Positions 24,242 through 32,224 of a stretch of DNA of 64,000 nt are shown piece by piece. Position numbers and translations under genes: made by a program. The number at the start of each line of letters is the position of its first letter. Within the stretch, counting starts at the first letter, position 1. Where the stretch lies: the NCBI RefSeq assembly GCF_027063845.1, contig NZ_JAMOQU010000103.1, positions 1-64,000 on the forward strand, written 5' to 3'. Below the pieces are notes generated by a model. The model was not told the origin of the DNA, did not search any database, and worked only from the letters and a program-made list of their open reading frames with translations. The stretch comes from Thermococcus sp. (lineage in GTDB: Archaea; Methanobacteriota_B; Thermococci; Thermococcales; Thermococcaceae).

Positions 24242-26122
24242 CCTCGCCGTTCCGTAGCCCACGAAGAGCACCCTGTCCGGGTCGAGGGCCTTCAGCACTT
24301 CTGGCCTGTGGGTGATTATCAGGGCAGTTATGCCGGCCTCGCGGATTATCTCAGCAACTTTCTTGGCGACGCGCATCGCCGTCAGCGTATCGAGATGTGC
24401 CGCGAACTCGTCAATGAGGAGCAGGTTGGGCTTTTCCGCTAAAAGCGAAGCTATCCTCGCCCTCTCCTTCTGCCCCGTGCTCAGCTCGCCGTACTTCGCC
24501 CTGTAGAGGACGGCGTCGCTCAGGCCGGCCCTGTTGAGTATTTCGACCGCTGCATTGAGGTCGCCTATCTTCCTGTAAACGTGCTCCAAGATGCTCTCCG
24601 TCCCGAAGGTCGGCTCGAACTCACCGGGTATCATAACTGAAACCTTGGCGTTGTCAGGAACCTTAATCTCACCCTCCGTTGGTCTAAAGCGCTCCTCCCA
24701 CCAGCCGTTGGCCGCTCCAAGGATGAGCCTCAACAGTGTCGTCTTTCCGGCCCCGCTCGCGCCGACAACGGCTATAAGTTCTCCAGGCTGGATTTCGAAG
24801 TTCAGATTCCTCAGAACGGGCCTCTGAATAATGCGGTGCCTAACGCCAAAGGCCTTGAGCAGTTCTTGGATCTCCTCTGGCAGGCCCTTGATGTCAAGCT
24901 CGCTCTCGAAGACCTTGCTTACGTTCTTGAAGATTATCGGCCCAGCTAAAGGCTCAACCTTCCCGTAGCTCGGCCTCCAGAGCTTACCCTCAGGAGGCGC
25001 GTAGGGGTCTTCGCGAAGGAAGCGCTCGATGTACTCCTTAGCTTCTTCCGTCAGCGGGTAAAAGAGGACGGGCCTTCCGCTCGCGGTCTCCCAGAGGAAC
25101 TTGAAGCCGACCTTCTCGAAGAACGGGTTGTAGCGGGCCATCTGGGCTATGGTCTCGACTATGTGCTTCCTCTTCCTCATCTCGGGAATCCTGCGCTCGG
25201 CTATCCACTCGAGGGCAGACTTGACGCTTAACTGTCCCAGCCCGTCGGAGCGGTAGTCGGGGTGGACCACAACCCTCGCAATCCTCGCGCCCGCCGTGTT
25301 GGTCTCTGCTAAAGCTTTCCACTTGGCCTGCTCCCAGAGGTAGGAACGAGCTATTCTCCTCTTCCCGTACTTCCTCTTCAGTTCCTCGTAGAGTTCCTTC
25401 ATTATGCGCTCCGGCCAGAAGGCGGGGTGGAACCACTCCTCCGGAAAGACCTTTTCGCGGATGTTCTTCTCGATTTCGCCATTCGGCAAGCGGCGGTGCA
25501 TGAGCGGTATCGGCGGGTCAACGCGGACGTAGCTGAGAATCCTCGGCTCGTATTCTTCCCTCTCGACGAGCTCGAAGATGAGGAAGCGCGACGCTGGAGT
25601 TGAGCCCTTTATCTCGAGTATGTGGCTTTCAGCCCCGCAGATTGGGCACCTCTGCCTGGTGTTGGCCTCGAAGATGTGGCCGTTCTCACAGCGCCAGAGG
25701 GCTACTTTCTCCTTCTGGCTCGCGTAGTGGTACTGCTCCAGCTCGGCTATCGCCTCGAAGTCGCTCTCGTATTTCGCCTCGCGGGCGCGGATTTTGTAGG
25801 TGTAGAGGAGCTCCCCTGTCAAAGGTGAGTAGCGCTTGGCCTCAACGGTTTTCTCAAAGAGGGGCCACACAGGAATCCTGTCGCCCTCGTAGAACTTCCA
25901 CAGCTTATAACCGTCGAAGTCGAGAACCTTAACGCCGTCCTTCTCATTCGGTTTGTTGAGGATTTCAATTTCCACCTCATCGCCAGTCAAAAACCACTGG
26001 GCGACGTTGCCCGTCATGTAGAGGCGGTATTTCTCCCCCTCGGCTTCGACTTCGAGGATTCCGAACCAGCGGTGCTTGAAGCGCGGGATTTCGTTACCGA
26101 CGACCCTTCCCCTTATGAGCAT
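24209..26122 (-). CDS. ABC-type ATPase fused to GNAT acetyltransferase-like domain (COG2401 type)
   Basis: 637 aa. N-terminal beta-rich region (1-130), a zinc ribbon (CENGH ... CPICG, about 144-163), a GNAT-like domain with the acetyl-CoA loop region RIARVVVHPDYRSDGLGQLS (about 275), and a C-terminal ABC ATPase (about 395-637): Walker A GASGAGKTT, signature STGQKERARIAS, Walker B LLLIDEFAAH and switch His ITHRP. No membrane segments, so it is not a transporter. COG2401 combines these two domains in several archaea; its substrate is unknown. SD GGTGGT precedes ATG 26122. Confidence 0.9.
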   Translation of the reverse strand: MLIRGRVVGNEIPRFKHRWFGILEVEAEGEKYRLYMTGNVAQWFLTGDEVEIEILNKPNEKDGVKVLDFDGYKLWKFYEGDRIPVWPLFEKTVEAKRYSPLTGELLYTYKIRAREAKYESDFEAIAELEQYHYASQKEKVALWRCENGHIFEANTRQRCPICGAESHILEIKGSTPASRFLIFELVEREEYEPRILSYVRVDPPIPLMHRRLPNGEIEKNIREKVFPEEWFHPAFWPERIMKELYEELKRKYGKRRIARSYLWEQAKWKALAETNTAGARIARVVVHPDYRSDGLGQLSVKSALEWIAERRIPEMRKRKHIVETIAQMARYNPFFEKVGFKFLWETASGRPVLFYPLTEEAKEYIERFLREDPYAPPEGKLWRPSYGKVEPLAGPIIFKNVSKVFESELDIKGLPEEIQELLKAFGVRHRIIQRPVLRNLNFEIQPGELIAVVGASGAGKTTLLRLILGAANGWWEERFRPTEGEIKVPDNAKVSVMIPGEFEPTFGTESILEHVYRKIGDLNAAVEILNRAGLSDAVLYRAKYGELSTGQKERARIASLLAEKPNLLLIDEFAAHLDTLTAMRVAKKVAEIIREAGITALIITHRPEVLKALDPDRVLFVGYGTARLKNAKDVEKR

Positions 26123-26160
26123 GGGACCACCGGGATAAATAGGAAAAAGGAGTTAAAACG

Positions 26161-27444
26161 TTAGCCCAAGAGCTTCCGCACCCTCTCCACGACCTCCCCC
26201 GCGTCCCGCCCAAAGACCAGAACCATCGGCTCCTTTCCCCAGTCGCCGAGGTGGTAAACCACGTCGGGCCTTTTTCCAGCCCTCTTTACGGCGGTCTCGA
26301 TGCCCCACTCCATCGTCCCTCTCTCTGACCTTTTCACCTCCTCGGGCTCCTCCCTGCGGTCGTAGAACGAAACGACGAGGCCGAGTTCCTCCGCCTTCTC
26401 TATCAGCTCCTCCGAGTAGCGGAGGTTCAGAACCGCCTTAATCTCTGGATAAAACTCGCGCATCTTGAGGAGGGCTCTCCTGAGATGGTCGCTGGCGTTG
26501 AGCTCAACTGGGCCAACGGGCTTGATAGTCTGACCATAGCGGACGATTCTGCCTTTAACTGCAAAGACCTCTCTGAAGGGCGTCGCAAGGGCGAAGTTCG
26601 TTCCCACCTCGGGAACGTGCGGGTTGAGCCTCTCCCCAAAGGTCACCAGCTCTTCAACCGCTTTTTCAAGCTCTTCCCTGACCCTCCAGCGGTAGGCATC
26701 TCTCTCCAGTTCCCAGAGTGGATTCACCGCTTTAGATTCTGCCTTTGAGAACCTGATAGAGTTTTCAACGAAGCGCTTGGCCCTCTCAACGGCTTTAGGG
26801 AGCTCAAGTCCTTTGGCAAGGAACGTCGCCAGAGCCGAGGAGAAGGCACAGCCGGTTCCGTGCGTGAAGCCCTCAGCCTTTTCTCCCTGGAACTCGTAGA
26901 ACTTCCCGCGCCAGTGGAGGACGTCTGTGAGGTCAAGGTGTCCCCCTTTAACGACCGCGCCCTCGGCGCCAAGCTCTTCAACAAGAACTCTCGCAGATTC
27001 CTTCATATCTTCCACAGAGCGGATTTCAATGCCTGTCAGCGCTTCGGCTTCCGGGACGTTGGGAGTGACTATCGAACCGGGAATGAGTGTCTTGAGCGAC
27101 TCAGCGTCGTCAATGAGCTTTCTTCCGGTGCTTGAGGCAATCACGGGGTCGAAAACCCGGGTTAGGCCTTCAGTCTCTTCCCTCACGACCCGGGCAACCT
27201 CACCGCTCCCGAGCATCCCGATTTTGACCGCTTTAACCTCAAAGGCCCCTTTAACGGCCCGTATCCCCTCCCCCACGACTTCGGGCGGAAGGGTGTGGTA
27301 ACCCCTTACCTCCGAGGGGTTCTGGTAGGTTATCGCCGTCAGAACCGGGAGCGGGTGCTCGCCCAGAGCGGAGACTGTCTCGATGTCTGCCTTCAAACCC
27401 GCCCCGCCACCCGTGTCGAGGCCCGCTATAATTAGGACGGCCAT
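26161..27444 (-). CDS. thiDN: hydroxymethylpyrimidine (phosphate) kinase fused to thiamine-phosphate synthase ThiN
   Basis: 427 aa. Residues 1-250: ThiD ribokinase fold (LIIAGLDTGGGAGLKADIET, KIGMLGSGEVARVV, GTGCAFSSALATFL), phosphorylating HMP and HMP-P. Residues about 255-427: ThiN domain (PEVGTNFALATPF near 285; GPVELNASDHLRRALLKM; DVVYHLGDWGKEPMVLVFG), which joins HMP-PP to the thiazole and replaces ThiE in many archaea. It follows thi4 by 4 bases (SD GGTGAT), so thi4-thiDN is an operon. Confidence 0.95.
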   Translation of the reverse strand: MAVLIIAGLDTGGGAGLKADIETVSALGEHPLPVLTAITYQNPSEVRGYHTLPPEVVGEGIRAVKGAFEVKAVKIGMLGSGEVARVVREETEGLTRVFDPVIASSTGRKLIDDAESLKTLIPGSIVTPNVPEAEALTGIEIRSVEDMKESARVLVEELGAEGAVVKGGHLDLTDVLHWRGKFYEFQGEKAEGFTHGTGCAFSSALATFLAKGLELPKAVERAKRFVENSIRFSKAESKAVNPLWELERDAYRWRVREELEKAVEELVTFGERLNPHVPEVGTNFALATPFREVFAVKGRIVRYGQTIKPVGPVELNASDHLRRALLKMREFYPEIKAVLNLRYSEELIEKAEELGLVVSFYDRREEPEEVKRSERGTMEWGIETAVKRAGKRPDVVYHLGDWGKEPMVLVFGRDAGEVVERVRKLLG

Positions 27445-27448
27445 TCCA

Positions 27449-28201
27449 TCACCTCAGCTTCTCAAGGATTTCGAGGGCCGCTTTCCTACCGCTCAGGAAC
27501 ATTCCGCCGAATATCGGCCCCATCCTCGGCGCTCCAGCGATAGCATTGGCGGCCATTCCCGTAACGTAGAGGCCGGGGAAGACCTCCCTCGTGTGCTTTA
27601 CGGTGAGCTCTTCCCCCCTCTCGGCCCACATCGGCCCCTCCCCGGGAACCTGGAGGAGGTCGCGCCTGACGAGGTGTTGCGTAACCTGCGCCCCGTGGCC
27701 GGTGGAATCAACCACAAAGCGCGCCTCGACCGTGAGGGGGTCAACGTGAAGGCCCGTTATCATCACAGGCGTCCAGTTGATCACTATTCCCGCGACGCGG
27801 TCCTCCTTGAGAACCAAATCCTCAACCTCAATCATGTTGAAGAACTTCACACCGGCCTTCACAGCTCTGCTCGCTATCGTCGTTGCCGTCTCGATGGCGT
27901 CGGCAACGTAGAGGCCGTTCCCGAAGGGCCTGTAATCTATCCCGAACTCGTCGAGGATTCCCCTCGCCTCCTCCTGAACGACGATTTTGTTGAAGCCCAT
28001 CGCACCGCCCCAGATTCCGCCCCCGATTGAGAGCTTCTTCTCGAAGATTGCCACCTTCGCACCGTTCTTCGCGAGGTAGTAGCCCGCTACCATCCCAGAG
28101 GGGCCAGCCCCTACAATAGCGACGTCGAGGCTCAGGCTTTCGAGAAGCTCGGCGGTGTAGGCCTCTATTATCGCCCTGCTTATCTCTATCTCCCTCAGCA
28201 T
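27449..28201 (-). CDS. thi4: Thi4-type thiazole synthase (sulfide-dependent form)
   Basis: Makes the adenylated thiazole precursor of thiamine from NAD, glycine and sulfur. 250 aa: FAD/NAD motif VAIVGAGPSGMVAGYYLAKNG (near residue 28), GGGIWGGAMGFNK, and C-terminal GAPRMGPIFGGMFLSGRKAA. Yeast Thi4 sacrifices its own Cys as sulfur donor; this protein contains no Cys at all, so it must use free sulfide, as shown for methanogen homologues. ATG 28201 has GGTGGT at 28206-28211. Divergent from thiC. Confidence 0.95.
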   Translation of the reverse strand: MLREIEISRAIIEAYTAELLESLSLDVAIVGAGPSGMVAGYYLAKNGAKVAIFEKKLSIGGGIWGGAMGFNKIVVQEEARGILDEFGIDYRPFGNGLYVADAIETATTIASRAVKAGVKFFNMIEVEDLVLKEDRVAGIVINWTPVMITGLHVDPLTVEARFVVDSTGHGAQVTQHLVRRDLLQVPGEGPMWAERGEELTVKHTREVFPGLYVTGMAANAIAGAPRMGPIFGGMFLSGRKAALEILEKLR

Positions 28202-28231
28202 CCCGACCACCCAAAACCTTTTAAGTTCCGC

Positions 28232-28284
28232 TCAAAACTGAGTTTTGAAATTTAAAAACTTTGTTATAAACTGGTTTTAAAACC
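28232..28284. promoter_or_regulatory. divergent thi4/thiC promoter region with two palindromes
   Basis: TCAAAACTGAGTTTTGA (28232-28248) is an exact inverted repeat around one G; GGTTTTAAAACC (28273-28284) is a perfect 12-bp palindrome. Box A-like A/T sequence (about 28249-28257) lies between them and could serve both directions. Palindrome 1 lies downstream of box A for thi4, palindrome 2 at the expected thiC start. Candidate sites for a thiamine regulator. Confidence 0.55.
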
Positions 28285-28295
28285 GGGTGATTAAG

Positions 28296-29576
28296 ATGAC
28301 CCAGCTTGAGGCCGCGAAGAGGGGAGAGATAACAGAGGAGATGAAATTCATCGCCGAGCGGGAGGGAATAGACCCTGAAAAGCTCAGGAGGAGCGTGGCA
28401 AAGGGGCACACGGTGATATTCAGGAACGTCCGCCACGACTGGGTTAAGCCTGTGGCAGTTGGCAATGTCGTCCGCGTTAAGGTCAACGCCAACATTGGAA
28501 CGTCGCGCGACATAGTGGACGTTAAGGCGGAGATAGAGAAGGCCAAGGTCGCCGTGAAATACGGCGCCGACACGATAATGGACCTCTCCACCGGGGGCGA
28601 CCTCGATTCGATAAGGAAGGCCATCATGCACGCCGTTGACGTGCCCATCGGCACAGTTCCAATCTACCAGGCCGCTGAAGAGATGTTAGCCAAGGGGAAG
28701 GCCATCATCGAGATGACCGAGGACGACATGTGGAATGCCGTCGAGAAGCACTTCAAGGACGGTGTTGATTACACGACCATTCACGTCGGGGTTACGAAAG
28801 AGGTTGTCGAGAAGATGAAGCGCGTTAAGCGCGTCGTCGGCATGGTCTCGCGCGGTGGGACCTTCCTCGCGGCGTGGATACTCCACTGGGGCAAGGAGAA
28901 CCCGTTCTACAGGGACTACGACTACCTGCTTGAACTCGCCAAGGAGTACGACGTTATTCTGAGCCTCGGCGATGGACTTAGACCAGGTGGTCTTCCAGAT
29001 GCGGGCGACGAGCTTCAGATTGCCGAGCTTTACACCCTTGGAAGGCTCGTCAGGAGGGCGAGGGAAGCCGGAGTCCAGACGATGGTCGAGGGTCCCGGGC
29101 ACGTGCCCATCGACCAGATTCCGGCACAGATAAAGCTCGCGAAGGTTGCCACCGACAACGCGCCCTTCTACGTCCTCGGCCCAATCGTTACAGACATCTT
29201 CCCGGGCTACGACCACATCACGTCCGCCATAGGAGGAGCGATAGCGGCTTTGAACGGCGCGGACTTCCTGTGCTACGTTACTCCAGCGGAACACCTCGGA
29301 CTGCCGACGGTCGAGCACGTCCGCGAGGGAGTTATAGCGGCGAAGATAGCCGCCCACGCGGTCAATTTGACCCAGTTCGAGGCCGACTTCAAGAAGGACT
29401 ACCTGATGAGCCTCGCGCGCGGAAGGCTCGACTGGGCGAAGCAGTTCGAGCTGAGCCAGGACAGGGAGAAGTTCATCGAGATAAGGAAGGAGAGACCGAC
29501 GAAAACCGAGGCCTGCTCGATGTGCGGTGATTTATGCGCGATAAAGCTCATCAACGACATGCTCAGGAAGGGGTGA
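28296..29576 (+). CDS. thiC: phosphomethylpyrimidine synthase
   Basis: Radical SAM enzyme that converts 5-aminoimidazole ribotide (AIR) to HMP-P. 426 aa, the short archaeal form. Hallmarks: KVNANIGTS (near residue 66), ADTIMDLSTGGDLDSIR, GDGLRPGGLPDAGD, VEGPGHVPIDQIPAQ, and the C-terminal cluster CSMCGDLC (CX2CX3C, about 411-418) where bacterial ThiC has CX2CX4C. ATG 28296 follows GGGTGAT. The TTG start of purC lies 4 bases after the stop, so thiC leads a thiC-purC-purP-purO unit. Confidence 0.96.
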   Translation: MTQLEAAKRGEITEEMKFIAEREGIDPEKLRRSVAKGHTVIFRNVRHDWVKPVAVGNVVRVKVNANIGTSRDIVDVKAEIEKAKVAVKYGADTIMDLSTGGDLDSIRKAIMHAVDVPIGTVPIYQAAEEMLAKGKAIIEMTEDDMWNAVEKHFKDGVDYTTIHVGVTKEVVEKMKRVKRVVGMVSRGGTFLAAWILHWGKENPFYRDYDYLLELAKEYDVILSLGDGLRPGGLPDAGDELQIAELYTLGRLVRRAREAGVQTMVEGPGHVPIDQIPAQIKLAKVATDNAPFYVLGPIVTDIFPGYDHITSAIGGAIAALNGADFLCYVTPAEHLGLPTVEHVREGVIAAKIAAHAVNLTQFEADFKKDYLMSLARGRLDWAKQFELSQDREKFIEIRKERPTKTEACSMCGDLCAIKLINDMLRKG

Positions 29577-29580
29577 GAGC

Positions 29581-30240
29581 TTGAGGCTCATCTATTCCGG
29601 CAAGACGAAGGACGTCTACGAGGACGGGCCTTACCTCATCTTCCACTTCAAGGACACGGTTCTTGGCAGGGAAGGCAGGGAAGACAGCGGGGGCAACGAG
29701 GTTATAGGAGAAAAGGAGGGAAAGGGAAGCCTCGTTTTGAAGCAGACAGAGTTCTTCTTCAGGCTCCTTGAGAGGAACGGTGTAAAGACGCACTTCGTGG
29801 GGAGGATTGACGAGAGGAAGGCCCGCTTCCTGAAGGCCGAGAGGATTCCGCTGGAGGTCATCTACCGCGAGCTGGCCTACGGTAGCTTCCTTCGGCGCTA
29901 CAAAGGCTGGGCAAAGCCGTTTCAGAGGCTCGGGATAGTGGAGTTCACTCTAAAGGACGACTCGCTCGACGACCCGCTCATAGCGGAAGAAGCAATCACA
30001 GCCCTCGGAATCGCGGGTAGGGAAGAGGTCGAGGAAATGAAAGAGACAACCAGAAAAGTCGCCCGGGTTTTAAGGGACTTCCTCTCATCGAAGGGCCTCC
30101 AGCTCGTTGATTTTAAGCTCGAGTTCGGCAGGCTTGACGGCGAGCTAATCGTCATAGACGAGCTGAGCGGAGATACCATGCGCGTTGCGAAAGGTAACAG
30201 GATTCTGACGCGCGAGGAACTCTCGGAGGTGATTGGATGA
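29581..30240 (+). CDS. purC: phosphoribosylaminoimidazole-succinocarboxamide synthase
   Basis: SAICAR synthetase, ATP-dependent addition of aspartate to CAIR. 219 aa, starting LRLIYSGKTKDVYE, with EVIYRELAYGSFLRRYKGW near residue 100, and ending with VDFKLEFGRLDGELIVIDEL and SGDTMRV, the conserved C-terminal region. The start is TTG at 29581 with GGTGA just upstream; no ATG is nearer. Its stop overlaps the purP start as ATGA (30237-30240). Confidence 0.95.
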   Translation: MRLIYSGKTKDVYEDGPYLIFHFKDTVLGREGREDSGGNEVIGEKEGKGSLVLKQTEFFFRLLERNGVKTHFVGRIDERKARFLKAERIPLEVIYRELAYGSFLRRYKGWAKPFQRLGIVEFTLKDDSLDDPLIAEEAITALGIAGREEVEEMKETTRKVARVLRDFLSSKGLQLVDFKLEFGRLDGELIVIDELSGDTMRVAKGNRILTREELSEVIG

Positions 30241-31169
30241 TAATCTCGACGATAGCGTCTCATTCCTCCCTCCAGATTCTCCTCGGGGCTAGAGACGAGG
30301 GGTTCAGGACGAGGCTCTACGTGAAGCCTGGGAGAAGGGCCTTTTACGCCTCCACGAGGCTCGCGGACGAGCTTGTGGTTACAGAGAACATGGGCGCGAT
30401 TCTCGACGACGACGGAATAGTAATCCCTCACGGCTCCTTCGTGGCCTACCTCGGCCTTGAGAGGATAGAAAGAGCTAAGGCAAAGTTCTTTGGCAACAGG
30501 CGCTTCCTCAAGTGGGAGACAACCTTTGAACTGCAGGATAAAGCCCTCGACGAGGCGGGAATCCCAAGGGTGAGGGTCATCGAACCCGATGAAGTCGAGC
30601 CAGATAAGTTCTACTTCGTCCGCCTTGAGGGGCCGAGGGGAGGAAGCGGGCACTTCATAGCGCGCGGGGAAGAGCTTGAGGAAAGGTTAGGGGAGCTTAA
30701 GGAACCCCACAGGATAGAGGAGTTCGTCCCGGGCGTTTACCTCTACGTCCACTTCTTCCACTCGCCGATTCTGGGAAGGCTTGAACTCCTCGGCGTCGAC
30801 GAGCGCGTCGTCATAGCCGATGGAAACGCCCGCTGGCCGGTGAAACCGCTCCCGTACACGATAGCGGGGAACGTTGGCGTCGCTTTGAGGGAATCGCTCC
30901 TTCCGAGGCTCTACGACTACGGTCTGGCGTTCGTGGAAGCTATGAAAAAGCTTGAACCGCCCGGAATCATCGGCCCCTTCGCGCTCCACTTCGCTTACGA
31001 TGGGAGTTTTAGGGCGATAGGCTTCGCCTCGCGGATAGACGGAGGTTCCAACGCCCTCCACTGGTACGGAAGGCTCTACTGGGACGAGCCCATGAGCGTC
31101 GGGAGGAGGATAGCGCGCGAGATTAAGCTCGCCATTGGGGAAGACAGGCTCGAGGAGGTGGTAACGTGA
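30237..31169 (+). CDS. purP: FAICAR synthetase (formate-dependent AICAR formyltransferase)
   Basis: Archaeal enzyme that formylates AICAR with formate and ATP, replacing the folate-dependent PurH step. 310 aa, ATP-grasp fold. N-terminal STIASHSSLQILLGARDEGF is typical, with FYFVRLEGPRGGSGHFIARG in the nucleotide region (near 125-145) and C-terminal GPFALHFAYDGSFRAIGFAS and RIDGGSNA, the metal and substrate region. Overlaps purC (ATGA) and purO (GTGA). Confidence 0.95.
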   Translation: MIISTIASHSSLQILLGARDEGFRTRLYVKPGRRAFYASTRLADELVVTENMGAILDDDGIVIPHGSFVAYLGLERIERAKAKFFGNRRFLKWETTFELQDKALDEAGIPRVRVIEPDEVEPDKFYFVRLEGPRGGSGHFIARGEELEERLGELKEPHRIEEFVPGVYLYVHFFHSPILGRLELLGVDERVVIADGNARWPVKPLPYTIAGNVGVALRESLLPRLYDYGLAFVEAMKKLEPPGIIGPFALHFAYDGSFRAIGFASRIDGGSNALHWYGRLYWDEPMSVGRRIAREIKLAIGEDRLEEVVT

Positions 31170-31759
31170 CCTACACGGGCAGAACCCTCGGGGTCGGACT
31201 GATGAACGGCAGGCCCTTCGCCTTCTATCTCCTCTGCTCCCGTTCCTTCCCGAGGAGGAGGGCAATCGTGAGGGAAAACGCCGTTTACATCGAGAACCTA
31301 ACGGAGACCGATAACCCCTACGTCAGCTACCCTGTCGTGAGGCTCCTCGATGAGTACGCCGTCGTCACGAACGGCCTCCAGACGGACTTCATAGCTCAGG
31401 CCCTCGAGTGGGAAAGCCCAAAGAAGGCCCTAATCCACGTTCTTGATGCCCTCGACTACGAGAGGGACGCCTACAGCACGCCGAGGATAGCCGGGATAAT
31501 AGGGAAAGACGGAAGGGGCTGGCTCGGCTTCGCTGGAAAGGACGAGTTTTGGGTAAGGGAGCTGGAGCTGAAAGAAGGCAAGGCCTTCGTCACGGCCACG
31601 TACAACCTCGCCTTTACCGAGCTTGAGTTCCCGGCCTTCGAGAGCGCTGAGGAGCTTGCGAGAAAGGCTTTGGAGCTCCCCTTAGAAAAGAAGGTGCTCG
31701 CCATCGGAGTTGTAAAAGGGAAAAATGAGTGGAGCGTTGGCTTCATTCCCTTTCTTTGA
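31166..31759 (+). CDS. purO: archaeal IMP cyclohydrolase
   Basis: Closes the FAICAR ring to IMP, the last step of purine synthesis in archaea lacking PurH. 197 aa; Ntn-hydrolase-like fold. Diagnostic segments: YTGRTLGVGLMNGRPFAFYL and SRSFPRRRA near the start and YSTPRIAGIIG near residue 105. GTG start at 31166 overlaps the purP stop. Its 3' end overlaps the convergent ribH gene by 17 bases. Confidence 0.93.
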   Translation: MTYTGRTLGVGLMNGRPFAFYLLCSRSFPRRRAIVRENAVYIENLTETDNPYVSYPVVRLLDEYAVVTNGLQTDFIAQALEWESPKKALIHVLDALDYERDAYSTPRIAGIIGKDGRGWLGFAGKDEFWVRELELKEGKAFVTATYNLAFTELEFPAFESAEELARKALELPLEKKVLAIGVVKGKNEWSVGFIPFL

Positions 31760-32213
31760 ACCTTTTCATAAGGTTCGCCATCTCGAGCGCGGTCATCGCG
31801 TACTCGAAGCCCTTGTTGCTCTTCACTCCCGCCCTGTTGAAGCCCTGCAGTTCGTCCTCGACTGTTATGACGCCAAAAATCACAGGAACGCCTGTGTCGA
31901 GAGAGACCTTCGCGACACCCTTCGCGACTTCGTTGGCAACCAGGTCGAAGTGCTTGGTTTCTCCCCTCACGACCGCCCCCAGAGCTAAAATCGCATCGTA
32001 CCTGCCACTCTCGGCCATTCTCTTCGCCACCAGAGGAATCTCGAAAGAACCGGGGACTTTGACAACATCAACCCTCTCAACGCCGTGCCTCTCGAAGCAG
32101 TCGAGTGCCCCCTTCAGGAGCTCCTCCGTGAGCAAATCGTTGAAGCGCGCAACCACTATTCCTATCCTCAGGCCAGCTCCGATAAAACCGCCCTCAACCG
32201 TTCTTACCTCCAT
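31743..32213 (-). CDS. ribH: 6,7-dimethyl-8-ribityllumazine synthase
   Basis: Penultimate step of riboflavin synthesis. 156 aa; GLRIGIVVARFNDLLTEELL near residue 15, VPGSFEIPLVAKRMAESGRY near 50, ALGAVVRGETKHFDLVANEV near 76 including the catalytic His, and GVITVEDELQGFNRAG, the 5-fold interface loop. ATG 32213 is preceded by GGGGGTG. Last gene of the rib operon. Confidence 0.96.
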   Translation of the reverse strand: MEVRTVEGGFIGAGLRIGIVVARFNDLLTEELLKGALDCFERHGVERVDVVKVPGSFEIPLVAKRMAESGRYDAILALGAVVRGETKHFDLVANEVAKGVAKVSLDTGVPVIFGVITVEDELQGFNRAGVKSNKGFEYAMTALEMANLMKRFKERE

Positions 32214-32224
32214 AGACACACCCC

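Noticed and set aside
28686-29357. 223-codon frame antisense to thiC
   Set aside because: Shadow frame inside an unmistakable thiC.
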